Shown here: piece by piece, positions 41,222 through 49,122 of the stretch
Layout of the letters: every line of letters begins with the position of its first letter
Numbering within the stretch: position 1 is the first letter of the stretch
NCBI RefSeq assembly: GCF_010093345.1
Contig: NZ_PDWT01000008.1
Coordinates: 1 to 64,000 of the forward strand
DNA from: Pseudoxanthomonas yeongjuensis
Lineage (GTDB): Bacteria > Pseudomonadota > Gammaproteobacteria > Xanthomonadales > Xanthomonadaceae
Length of the DNA: 64,000 bases
Reading direction: 5' to 3'
Notes under the pieces: model-generated
What the model saw: only the letters and a program-made list of their open reading frames with translations
Told to the model about the DNA's origin: nothing
Databases searched by the model: none
Position numbers and translations under genes: made by a program

Positions 41222-43276
41222 TCAGGCGCCGATCGTGGCGGCGAGCACCAGGTCGATCAGCTTGATGGCAACGAACGGCAGGATCACCCCGCCGAGGCCG
41301 TAGATCAGCATGTTCCGGCGCAGCAGCGCGGTGGCCCCGGCCGGCTTGAAGCGGACGCCGCGCAGCGCCAGCGGGATCAATGCCGGAATGATCAGCGCAT
41401 TGAAGATCAGGGCGGCGAGCACGGCGTTGGTCGGACTGGACAGCTTCATCACATTCAACGCCGCCATCGACGGGATCGCCGCGGCGAACAGCGCCGGCAG
41501 GATGGCGAAGTACTTGGACACGTCGTTGGCCAGCGAGAACGTGGTCAGCGCGCCGCGGGTGATCAGTTGCTGCTTGCCGATCTCGACGACGGCCAGCAGT
41601 TTGGCCGGATCCGAATCCAGGTCGACCATGTTGCCGGCCTCCTTCGCCGCCTGGGTGCCCGAGTTCATCGCCAGGCCCACGTCGGCCTGGGCCAGCGCGG
41701 GCGCATCGTTGGTGCCGTCGCCGACCATGGCGACGAGGCTGCCCCCGGCCTGCTCGCTGCGGATGCGGGCGAGCTTGTCCTCGGGCGTGGATTCGGCGAT
41801 GTAGTCGTCGACGCCGGCTTCGGCGGCGATGGCGGCGGCGGTCAGCGGATTGTCGCCGGTGATCATCACCGTGCGCACGCCCATCGCACGCAAGCGGGCG
41901 AACTTTTCCTTCACCCCGTGCTTGACCACGTCCGACAACTCGACCACGCCGAGGATGTGCTTGCCTTCGCTGACCACCAGCGGAGTGGCGCCGCTGCGCG
42001 CGACCTGTTCGACGCGCGCGATGAGTTCGTTCGGCACCAGGCTGCCCTGCGCTTCGACGTGGCGCCTGATCGCATCGCCGGCGCCCTTGCGAATGACGCG
42101 CATGTTGCCACGACCGTCGTCCAGATCCACGCCGGACATGCGCGTCTGCGCGGTGAATTGCAGGTAATGGGCGCGGTCGGGCTCGGGAACGGTGCAGTCC
42201 TGCTCGCGCGCCAGCCTCACGATTGATTTTCCTTCCGGCGTGGGATCGGCGAGCGATGCCAGCAGCGCGGCCTCGCGCAGCAACGAGGCATCGACGCCGG
42301 CCAGCGGATGGAACACGGTCGCCTGGCGGTCGCCATGGGTGATGGTGCCGGTCTTGTCCAGCAGCAGCACGTCCACGTCGCCGGCCACTTCCACCGCCTT
42401 GCCGGATTTGGCCAGCACGTTGGCGGACAGCGCGCGGTTCATGCCGGCGATGCCGATGGCCGGAAGCAAACCGCCGATCGTGGTCGGAATCAGGCACACC
42501 AGCAGCGCGATCAGCAGCAGCGGCGCGACCTGCACGCCGACGAAGGCGCCGATGGCCGGCAGCGTGGCGACCACGATCAGGAAGGTCAGGGTCATCGCCG
42601 CCAGCAGCATGGTCAATGCTATTTCGTTCGGCGTCTTCTGCCGGTTGGCGCCCTCGACCAGCGCGATCATCCGGTCGAGGAAGCTGTGGCCGGGTTCGGC
42701 GGTGATGCGGATGACGATCTCGTCGGACAGCACCTTGGTCCCGCCGATCACGCCGGAGCGGTCGGTGCCGGCCTCGCGCAGCACCGGCGCCGATTCGCCG
42801 GTGACCGCGGATTCGTTGATCGTGGCCAGGCCCTGGATGATCTCGCCATCGGCGGGAATCTGTTCGCCGGCGCTGACGATCACCGTGTCGCCCGGACGCA
42901 GGTCGGCGGCAGGCACCTGGGTTTCGCTGCCGTCGGCTTCCTGCTTGCGCGCGACCAGATCCTTGCGTGCGCGACGCAGCGACGAAGCCTGGCCGCGGCC
43001 GCGCGCTTCGGCGATGGCCTCGGCGAAGTTGCCGAACAGCACGGTGACGAACAGGATCGCAGTGACCGACCAACCGAACCCGGGCGATGCTTGACCGGCC
43101 AGGGTGATCAACGCCGACAGCAAGGTTCCGATCAACACGATCGCCATCACCGGGCTCTTGGCCAGGTGGCGTGGCGACAGCTTCAGGAAAGAGTCGCGCA
43201 GCGCACTGCGCAGCGCCGCGGCATCGACCAGGGCGGGTTTGCGCGGATGCTGGCTGTGGGAAGTGATTTCGCTCAT
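41222..43276 (-). CDS. kdpB: KdpB P-type ATPase subunit
   Basis: This 684-residue catalytic subunit starts at ATG 43276. The actuator domain has [14 protein letters not shown], whose TGES carries the dephosphorylation Glu. The phosphorylation motif is [12 protein letters not shown] near residue 308. The nucleotide domain has [12 protein letters not shown], and the hinge has [18 protein letters not shown] and [18 protein letters not shown]. It hydrolyses ATP to drive K+ uptake through KdpA. It lies 10 bp after kdpA and 11 bp before kdpC in a tight operon. Nothing unusual was seen in length or motifs. Confidence 0.96.
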   Translation of the reverse strand: MSEITSHSQHPRKPALVDAAALRSALRDSFLKLSPRHLAKSPVMAIVLIGTLLSALITLAGQASPGFGWSVTAILFVTVLFGNFAEAIAEARGRGQASSLRRARKDLVARKQEADGSETQVPAADLRPGDTVIVSAGEQIPADGEIIQGLATINESAVTGESAPVLREAGTDRSGVIGGTKVLSDEIVIRITAEPGHSFLDRMIALVEGANRQKTPNEIALTMLLAAMTLTFLIVVATLPAIGAFVGVQVAPLLLIALLVCLIPTTIGGLLPAIGIAGMNRALSANVLAKSGKAVEVAGDVDVLLLDKTGTITHGDRQATVFHPLAGVDASLLREAALLASLADPTPEGKSIVRLAREQDCTVPEPDRAHYLQFTAQTRMSGVDLDDGRGNMRVIRKGAGDAIRRHVEAQGSLVPNELIARVEQVARSGATPLVVSEGKHILGVVELSDVVKHGVKEKFARLRAMGVRTVMITGDNPLTAAAIAAEAGVDDYIAESTPEDKLARIRSEQAGGSLVAMVGDGTNDAPALAQADVGLAMNSGTQAAKEAGNMVDLDSDPAKLLAVVEIGKQQLITRGALTTFSLANDVSKYFAILPALFAAAIPSMAALNVMKLSSPTNAVLAALIFNALIIPALIPLALRGVRFKPAGATALLRRNMLIYGLGGVILPFVAIKLIDLVLAATIGA

Positions 43277-43286
43277 TTCGTTGCTC

Positions 43287-44987
43287 TCAGTGCGCCATCG
43301 CGGACAGCGACAGGTGGTCGGCGATCGGACCCAGCACCAGTGCGGGCATGAACTGCAGCACGGTCAGGACCAGCACCACCGCGATCAGGGTCAGGGCGAA
43401 GGTCGGCGTTTCGATACGAAGGCTGCCCGCGCTTTCCGGCGCCGGACGCTTGCGCGCCATCAGTGCGGCCACGGCCAGCGGAACGATCAGGGCTGGATAG
43501 CGGCCAAGCGCGAGCACGGCGGCACAGCTCAGGTTCCACCAGTACGTAGCATCGCCGAGGCCTTCGAAACCGGAGCCGTTGTTGGCGAAGGCCGAGGTGT
43601 ACTCGTAGAACACCTGGCTGATGCCGTGGAAGCCGGGGTTGGAGTAACCGGTGATCGACGGGATGGCGAGCGTCAACGCAGTGAAGCCCAGCAGCACCAG
43701 CGGCTGCAGCAGGACCAGCAACGCCAGCAGCTTCACTTCCTGCGCCTCGATCTTGCGACCGAACAATTCCGGTGTGCGCCCGGTCATCAATCCGGCCAGG
43801 AACACGCTCAGCAGCAGGTAGACGAGGAACTGCTGCAGGCCGCAACCGACGCCGCCCCAGATCGAGTTGACCAGCATGTTGACCATGGCCACGCCGCCGG
43901 TCAGCGGCGCCAGCGAATCGTGCATGGAATTGACCGAGCCGTTGTTGACCTGGGTAGTGATGGACGACCACAAGGCGGAGGATCCGGCGCCCAGCCGCAC
44001 TTCCTTGCCTTCCATGACGGCGACGTCGCCACTGGTCGACGACCAGGCTTCCGACCACACCGAAACGCCCGTGGACACCACCGACATCGACAACATGGCG
44101 CCGAACACCAGGGCGGTGAGCCTACGCCGTCCGGTGAACGGGGTGATCATGAAGATCACCGCGATCGGGATCAGCATGATGCCGAAGACTTCGAGCAGGT
44201 TCGAGAATGGAGTCGGATTCTCCAGCGGGAAACTGCTGTTGGGACCATACCAGCCGCCCCCGTTGGAACCCAGTTGCTTGGCCGCGACCATCGCCGCGAC
44301 CGGGCCCAGCGGGATCTTCTGGCCGGCCATCTGCGCGCTGGCGTCGATCGGGGTCACCGTCGGACCCGCGGCAAGCGTCGCGGGCACACCCTGCGAGGCC
44401 AGCAGCACCGACCACAGCAGGCACAGCGGCAGCATGAAGCGCACCGTCGCGCGGGTTACGTCGGCCCAGTAATTGCCGACATTCGCTTCGCCGGTTTCGT
44501 GCGCGTTCTGTTCCGCGCCGCCGAACAGTGCGCGCAACGTCGCGACCACCAGCGCCAGGCCCATCATCGGCGTGACCACCTGCAGGCCGACGATGCCGAC
44601 CATCTGCGACAGGTAGGAGAGTTGCGCCTGCCCCGAATAATGCTGCTGGTTGGTGTTGGTCAGGAACGACACCACTGTGTGCAGCGCCGTATCCCAGCGC
44701 AGGTTGGGGATGGCGTCGGGATTGAGCGGCAGCCAGGCCTGGGTCATGAACAGCAGCCAGGTCAGCGAGCCGACGACCAGATTGCTGAGCAGAAAGGCCT
44801 TGGCATAGCCGCGCCAGCTCATACCGCGCCGGGGATCGGTGCCGAGCAGCTTGTACACCGGCTTCTCGAGCCAGCCGAACAGGCGGTCGCTACGCATCGG
44901 AGTGCCGCGCATGACCTTGGCGAGGTAGAGGCCCAGGGGCCAACCCAGGCCGATGGCGAGAGCGAAAACGAGCAGGATTTCGGTCAT
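43287..44987 (-). CDS. kdpA: KdpA K+-channel-like subunit
   Basis: This 566-residue inner-membrane protein with about ten segments is related to SKT potassium channels. Family segments are [20 protein letters not shown] near the N-terminus, [14 protein letters not shown] in the first selectivity-filter region, [20 protein letters not shown] in the second, and [20 protein letters not shown]. The last filter lies around [17 protein letters not shown], in the segment ending [11 protein letters not shown]. It binds and conducts K+ for the KdpFABC pump. It lies 13 bp after kdpF and 10 bp before kdpB. Confidence 0.95.
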   Translation of the reverse strand: MTEILLVFALAIGLGWPLGLYLAKVMRGTPMRSDRLFGWLEKPVYKLLGTDPRRGMSWRGYAKAFLLSNLVVGSLTWLLFMTQAWLPLNPDAIPNLRWDTALHTVVSFLTNTNQQHYSGQAQLSYLSQMVGIVGLQVVTPMMGLALVVATLRALFGGAEQNAHETGEANVGNYWADVTRATVRFMLPLCLLWSVLLASQGVPATLAAGPTVTPIDASAQMAGQKIPLGPVAAMVAAKQLGSNGGGWYGPNSSFPLENPTPFSNLLEVFGIMLIPIAVIFMITPFTGRRRLTALVFGAMLSMSVVSTGVSVWSEAWSSTSGDVAVMEGKEVRLGAGSSALWSSITTQVNNGSVNSMHDSLAPLTGGVAMVNMLVNSIWGGVGCGLQQFLVYLLLSVFLAGLMTGRTPELFGRKIEAQEVKLLALLVLLQPLVLLGFTALTLAIPSITGYSNPGFHGISQVFYEYTSAFANNGSGFEGLGDATYWWNLSCAAVLALGRYPALIVPLAVAALMARKRPAPESAGSLRIETPTFALTLIAVVLVLTVLQFMPALVLGPIADHLSLSAMAH

Positions 44988-45000
44988 GTTCGCCGTCCGC

Positions 45001-45093
45001 TCAGAACTTTTCCGGGCGCAGGATCACCAGCAGCAGGTAAGCCGCCGCCATGATCACCACGGTTCCGCACAACAGGGACAACCAGCCGGGCAT
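45001..45093 (-). CDS. kdpF: KdpF small subunit
   Basis: A 30-codon gene starts at ATG 45093 with GAGGA about 7 nt upstream and ends at TGA 45001, 13 bp before kdpA. The product MPGWLSLLCGTVVIMAAAYL plus LLVILRPEKF is a single membrane helix ending in the KdpF-like RPEKF tail. KdpF is a lipid-like stabilising peptide of the KdpFABC complex. It was found by reading the gap upstream of kdpA, as it is too short for usual gene-length cut-offs. Confidence 0.9.
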   Translation of the reverse strand: MPGWLSLLCGTVVIMAAAYLLLVILRPEKF

Positions 45094-45139
45094 CGCGCAT
45101 TCCTCAGGTGTTTCGAGGTGCGCAGTGTCGGTCCGGGAC

Positions 45140-45192
45140 GCGTAAAGCCTCTATTCGCGCACGCAGTGGCGGCGTAAATTCAGCGTAAATTC
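45140..45192 (-). promoter_or_regulatory. Candidate KdpE-binding direct repeats upstream of kdpF
   Basis: GCGTAAATTC occurs twice with an 11-bp period (45172-45181, 45183-45192), and the core GCGTAAA occurs again at 45140-45146. Direct repeats spaced by about one helical turn are typical of OmpR-family regulator sites. Their position, 50-100 bp upstream of the kdpF start, fits activation by KdpE. Confidence 0.5.
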
Positions 45193-45249
45193 GACCCCGC
45201 CTGCCGCCGCGCGCGCATCAGGCAGCCCCGATCCGGAGCACCACGCGAC

Positions 45250-45648
45250 ATGGCCATGCAGAAGTCGATTGCCGCCGCCGATCCCGATGCGTACGTGGCC
45301 GGTCTCGACGGTTGGCGGCGCAGCTGCGTGGAGGGATTACGCGCGGCAGTCCGCTCCGCTGCGACGCTGGAGGAAGTCGTGAAGTGGGGCCACCTGGTCT
45401 ATCTGTCGGATGGTCCGGTCCTGCTGATCCGCGCCGAGGAAAAACGCGTGCTGTTCGGTTTCTGGCGTGGACAACGCCTGCGCGGGATCGAACCCGGGCT
45501 CAAGCGCGGCGGCAAGTACGAAATGGCGACCCTGGATTTGCGTGAGGGCATGGAGCTGGCTGCCACGACGGCGGCGAAGCTGACCCGGGAAGCGGTCGTC
45601 CTGAACAAGAAGCTCGGCGACCCGACGCAGGTGGCCAAAGGCAAGTGA
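45250..45648 (+). CDS. DUF1801-family protein
   Basis: This is a 132-residue protein. ATG 45250 follows GGAG by 11 nt, and a second ATG at 45256 is also possible. The sequence (LDGWRRSCVEGLRAAVRSAA, EEVVKWGHLVYLSDGPVLLI, FGFWRGQRLRGIEP) matches the DUF1801/YdhG-like fold of small single-domain proteins, related to frataxin-like folds, whose function is not established. It has no signal peptide or membrane segment. It stands alone, divergent from the kdp operon and convergent with the CoA-transferase at 45679 (30-bp gap). Confidence 0.8.
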   Translation: MAMQKSIAAADPDAYVAGLDGWRRSCVEGLRAAVRSAATLEEVVKWGHLVYLSDGPVLLIRAEEKRVLFGFWRGQRLRGIEPGLKRGGKYEMATLDLREGMELAATTAAKLTREAVVLNKKLGDPTQVAKGK

Positions 45649-45678
45649 CCGCCGCTCCGCGCAACTGCCGGAATGGCT

Positions 45679-46866
45679 TCAGGCCTTGCGGGCCTTCTGT
45701 CCCGCGGCCGATGGATCCCGTGCGGCCTCGGCTTCCTGGAATACCGGCGCCGCGAACGGATCCGGCCCCGGCGTGCGTCCGAACTTGATCGGCCGGGTGA
45801 TGCCGCGATAACGGCCGATCACCGGATGTTCGATATCCCCGACCATTTCTTCGGCCAGCACCTGCGGATGGTCGAACATGTCCTCGACCTTCAGGGCCGC
45901 GGCGCAGGGCACTTCATCGCCGAAGATGGCTTCCCACTCCAGTGCGGTATGGCGCATCAGCGCCGCGTGCAGGTGCGGGACGATTTCGCTGGCATGGTCG
46001 GCGCGCTTGCGCACGCTGTCGTAACGCGGGTTTTCTTCCAGCATGCGCAGCCCGGTCTTGTCGCACAGCGCCTTCCAGAAGCGCGGCGTGTTGGCCGAGA
46101 TGTAGAGGTGGCCCTCGCGCGCCGGGTGGATGCCGGTGACGCCGCCGGAACGCATGTCGCGGCCGATGTCCAGCGATTCGCCCTCGGCCCAGATCATCCG
46201 CGCCGACTGCATGGTCAACGCGCTGCGCAGCAGCGACACGCCGACGAACTGGCCCAGTCCGCTGCGCTCGCGTTCGTACAACGCCGACGACACGCCCGCG
46301 GCCACCAGCGCGGCCGCGTAGTAATCGACCACCGAGCCGTAGATGATTTCCGGCGCGCCGCCGCGCTTGCCCTGCAGCGCGCACATGCCGGTCATGGTCT
46401 GCAGCACCTGGTCGTAACCGGCCTTGTCCTTCATCGGCCCGGTTTCGCCGTAGCCGGTGACCGCGCAGTAGACCAGGCGCGGATTGACCAGGTTCAACTG
46501 CTCGTGGTCGATGCCCAGGCGCCTGGGCACGCTGGGGCGGAAGTTGTGCACCAGCACGTCGGCCTCGCGCACCAGTTTCAGCAAGGCCGCGTGGTCGACG
46601 GGATTCTTCAGGTCCAGGGTGATGCCCAGCTTGCTGCGGTTGACGCCGATGAAGGCGCGGCTCTCGGCCTGCAGGGTGGACGGATATTTGCGCAGGTTGT
46701 CGCCATCGGGCGGCTCGACCTTGAGCACGTCGGCGCCCTGGTCGGCCAGCAGGGTGCAGCCGTACGGCCCGGCGATGTAGGCGCTGAGGTCGAGCACGCG
46801 CACGCCGCTCAGCGGGCCGGCCGCACCGGTGCGTCCTGCGAACGCGAAAGCGGAAGTAGTCGCCAT
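45679..46866 (-). CDS. Second class III (CaiB/BaiF) CoA-transferase
   Basis: This 395-residue enzyme starts at ATG 46866 with GGGAGA about 8 nt upstream. Family features are GVRVLDLSAYIAGPYGCTLL, GADVLKVEPPDGDNLRKYP, FIGVNRSKLGITLDL, the catalytic-Asp segment AGYDQVLQTMTG and YERERSGLGQFVGVSLL. The C-terminal part has GDEVPCAAALKVEDMFDHPQ. It is distinct from the glutarate-linked enzyme at 32035. Such enzymes move CoA between carboxylic acids. No acyl-CoA dehydrogenase or racemase gene lies beside it, so the acid substrate is unknown. It is a single gene followed by DUF1801 on the other strand. Confidence 0.87.
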   Translation of the reverse strand: MATTSAFAFAGRTGAAGPLSGVRVLDLSAYIAGPYGCTLLADQGADVLKVEPPDGDNLRKYPSTLQAESRAFIGVNRSKLGITLDLKNPVDHAALLKLVREADVLVHNFRPSVPRRLGIDHEQLNLVNPRLVYCAVTGYGETGPMKDKAGYDQVLQTMTGMCALQGKRGGAPEIIYGSVVDYYAAALVAAGVSSALYERERSGLGQFVGVSLLRSALTMQSARMIWAEGESLDIGRDMRSGGVTGIHPAREGHLYISANTPRFWKALCDKTGLRMLEENPRYDSVRKRADHASEIVPHLHAALMRHTALEWEAIFGDEVPCAAALKVEDMFDHPQVLAEEMVGDIEHPVIGRYRGITRPIKFGRTPGPDPFAAPVFQEAEAARDPSAAGQKARKA

Positions 46867-47268
46867 AAGATCCGTCTCCCTCTACCTCATCAACAACACC
46901 GGGCAAAGTCTGATTCATGCCCGCGGGCTTGAACAGGATCGCCCGATAGTTTCTGTCGGCACAATTTCTTGCTTGAGGACCGCATTTGACTGGATATCAA
47001 AAATCCGTCGCTGGTTGCTTCGCCTCGTGTCCCTCTCCCCTTGTGGCAGAGGGTGGCCGACAGGCCGGGAGAGGGGCCGCCGGAGCCCATTTTCAGCGTG
47101 CAGCCATGGTGTATCGAGTGCGATGGCCCTTGAAGGAAAGCGATACTCGGCACGGTGAGCCGAGCCGGACGATGTACTGGCTCCGTTCTTCCCCTCTCCC
47201 GCCTTCGGCCCCCTCTCCCACAAGGGGAGAGGGGACAAACAAGTGCGCCGCCGATGGAAACCCTCATC
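46867..47268. other. Intergenic region carrying a MITE-like element
   Basis: These 402 bp lie upstream of the CoA-transferase gene and downstream of the GH127-family gene. They consist mostly of the palindromic element at 47029-47235. The rest (46867-47028) would contain the CoA-transferase promoter. No gene is supported. Confidence 0.45.
47029..47235. repeat. 207-bp MITE-like element with long terminal inverted repeats
   Basis: The left end GTCCCTCTCCCCTTGTGG (from 47029) and the reverse complement of the right end GTCCCCTCTCCCCTTGTGGG (to 47235) pair over about 46 bp with few mismatches. Weaker pairing continues inward (CGGAGCC/GGCTCCG). The roughly 110-bp core has no coding potential. No transposase is present, so it resembles a non-autonomous miniature inverted-repeat element or large RNA hairpin. 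A flanking target duplication is not obvious. Confidence 0.65.
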
Positions 47269-49122
47269 TCATTCCACCGCTTCGTGGAATCCGGCCGGCG
47301 CCAGCGACATCCAGGTCAATCGCCAGGCGCCATCGACGCGACCGCCGGTGCGGTAGTACGGCTCCAGCAGCAGAGGCGTGCGGCCGTCGCTATGCAGATG
47401 GATCGCCGGGCCTTCGCCATTGTCCTGCTGCGCCACTTGCAGCCATTGTTCGACCGGCGCATCGGACAGCCGCAAGGTCTCGCCGGTCCTGTAGCCGTCG
47501 ACCAGGCCACTGGCATAGACCAGCGGACCGCGCGTCACCGCGATGTACTCGTAGTGCATGACCTGCTGGCGTACCGGCGAGCCATCGGGCGCGAACGATT
47601 CCTGGGTGTTCTGCTGGACCTGTCCGTGGGCGACCGGCGGCATGGGCAGGTCGAGATGGATCTCGTCGCCCGTCAGCCACTCGCGTTCGATCACCGCATA
47701 ACCGCCCGGCATCGCGGAACCGGAATGGGCCCGGCCGTTGACCAGGATCGTCGCGCCTTCCGCCCATTGCGGAATGCGTATCGAGAGCGCGAAGCGCGCG
47801 CTGCGCTCCGGCGCCACCTGCAGCACGATGCCGCCGTCGAACGGATAGCGGGTGACCTGCCGCAGCCGCAAACCGCCGGCGCGCGGGTGATCGAACTCCG
47901 CATCGCCCGGACCGAGCAGGTTGACCGAGATATCTCCATCCGCCGACTGCGTGTAGGCGATCGCCGGCAACTCCTCGATCGCCATCGCCCCGCTCGACTT
48001 GCAGCAGCGCCAATACGTGGTGTGCACGCGGCGGCCATTGGCGAAGGAGTAATAGCACCAGTCCTCGCCATCGGGCGCCATCGCACCGAGCAGGTCGTTG
48101 TAGGCGGTGCGTTCGATCTCTTCGGCGTAGCGCGCTTCGCCGCTGATGGCCAGCAGTTCGCGGTTGAGCTGGATCCAGGCCAGCAGCGAACAGGTTTCCA
48201 CATAACCGTGCGGGCTGAACACCCCGGCCGGATTGAACACTTCGCGCGAGCGATGCGCCACCCCACCCCACGGCCCGCCGCCGAGGGTCAGGTGCTGGGT
48301 GCGGATGCTCCGCCAAAGGTTGTCGACCGCCACGCGATATGACTCGTCGCCGGTGGCCTTGTGCAGCTTGGCCAGGCCGACCAGGTTCCAGGCGAGTTGA
48401 TAGGCCTTGCCGGTGGCGATCTCGGAAGCGTCGACGCCGGCCAGCGCGCGCTCGAGCAAGGCCAGGTCCGGATTGGCATCGGCTTGCCGTAGCACCAATT
48501 GCGCCAGTTCGAGGTAGCGCGGCGTATCGGTCGCGAAATACAGTTCGGCCGCCGCGTCCATCAGCACCGTCGCCGACATGCCATGGTGGTTGCCGAGTTC
48601 GCAGATATCGATGCCGCCCTCGGTCAGCGTCCGCCAGCACAGGTTGCCGATCTTGCTTGCCGCCCGCAGGTAAGCGGGCGTGGGGAAATGCTTGTTGACC
48701 TCAAGCAGGCCGAGGATCAGGTAACTGTGGGTCCAGATATCCCAGGTGCGCACGCTGGGCGCGCCATCCCAGGTACCGGGCTTGGGCGGTTGCTTGCGCA
48801 TGAAGCGGTGGCTGGGCGCATACGTGCCCAGGTAGCCGTCGGCTTCCTGCACGCCGACGAGATAGCCGGCGACGCGATGCAGGTGTCCGATGAGTTGCGG
48901 ATCGCGGGTGCGGCCTGCGGATTTCGCCGCGGCATACAACCACTTGCCGGCGTGCTCGCCGTACCAGTCGCCTTTGTCGTTGCTCGCCGCACGGGCCGGA
49001 TCGAAGATCTCGATCGCGGGACTGGCTTCATCGACGATGAAGTGCGACAGGCGGCCGGAATGATTGGCGGCGAGTGCGTCGCCCAGCAAGCCGTGCAGTT
49101 GGACGCGGGGGAGATCGGTCAT
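47269..49122 (-). CDS. GH127-family glycosidase (DUF1680, beta-L-arabinofuranosidase-like)
   Basis: This 617-residue protein starts at ATG 49122, overlapping the upstream stop (ATGA); the longer frame to 49290 is discarded. It has an (alpha/alpha)6-barrel pattern with WDIWTHSYLILGLLEV and ELGNHHGMSATVL. The GH127 zinc-site residues are visible: Glu and Cys in GYVETCSLLAW, and the Cys pair in YWRCCKSSGA; one of these Cys is the nucleophile in characterised GH127 enzymes. No signal peptide is evident, so it acts in the cytosol or has an unconventional start. As the last gene of a carbohydrate-type operon it probably removes a terminal sugar from an imported oligosaccharide. Activity on arabinofuranosides is inferred from family. 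Confidence 0.88.
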   Translation of the reverse strand: MTDLPRVQLHGLLGDALAANHSGRLSHFIVDEASPAIEIFDPARAASNDKGDWYGEHAGKWLYAAAKSAGRTRDPQLIGHLHRVAGYLVGVQEADGYLGTYAPSHRFMRKQPPKPGTWDGAPSVRTWDIWTHSYLILGLLEVNKHFPTPAYLRAASKIGNLCWRTLTEGGIDICELGNHHGMSATVLMDAAAELYFATDTPRYLELAQLVLRQADANPDLALLERALAGVDASEIATGKAYQLAWNLVGLAKLHKATGDESYRVAVDNLWRSIRTQHLTLGGGPWGGVAHRSREVFNPAGVFSPHGYVETCSLLAWIQLNRELLAISGEARYAEEIERTAYNDLLGAMAPDGEDWCYYSFANGRRVHTTYWRCCKSSGAMAIEELPAIAYTQSADGDISVNLLGPGDAEFDHPRAGGLRLRQVTRYPFDGGIVLQVAPERSARFALSIRIPQWAEGATILVNGRAHSGSAMPGGYAVIEREWLTGDEIHLDLPMPPVAHGQVQQNTQESFAPDGSPVRQQVMHYEYIAVTRGPLVYASGLVDGYRTGETLRLSDAPVEQWLQVAQQDNGEGPAIHLHSDGRTPLLLEPYYRTGGRVDGAWRLTWMSLAPAGFHEAVE

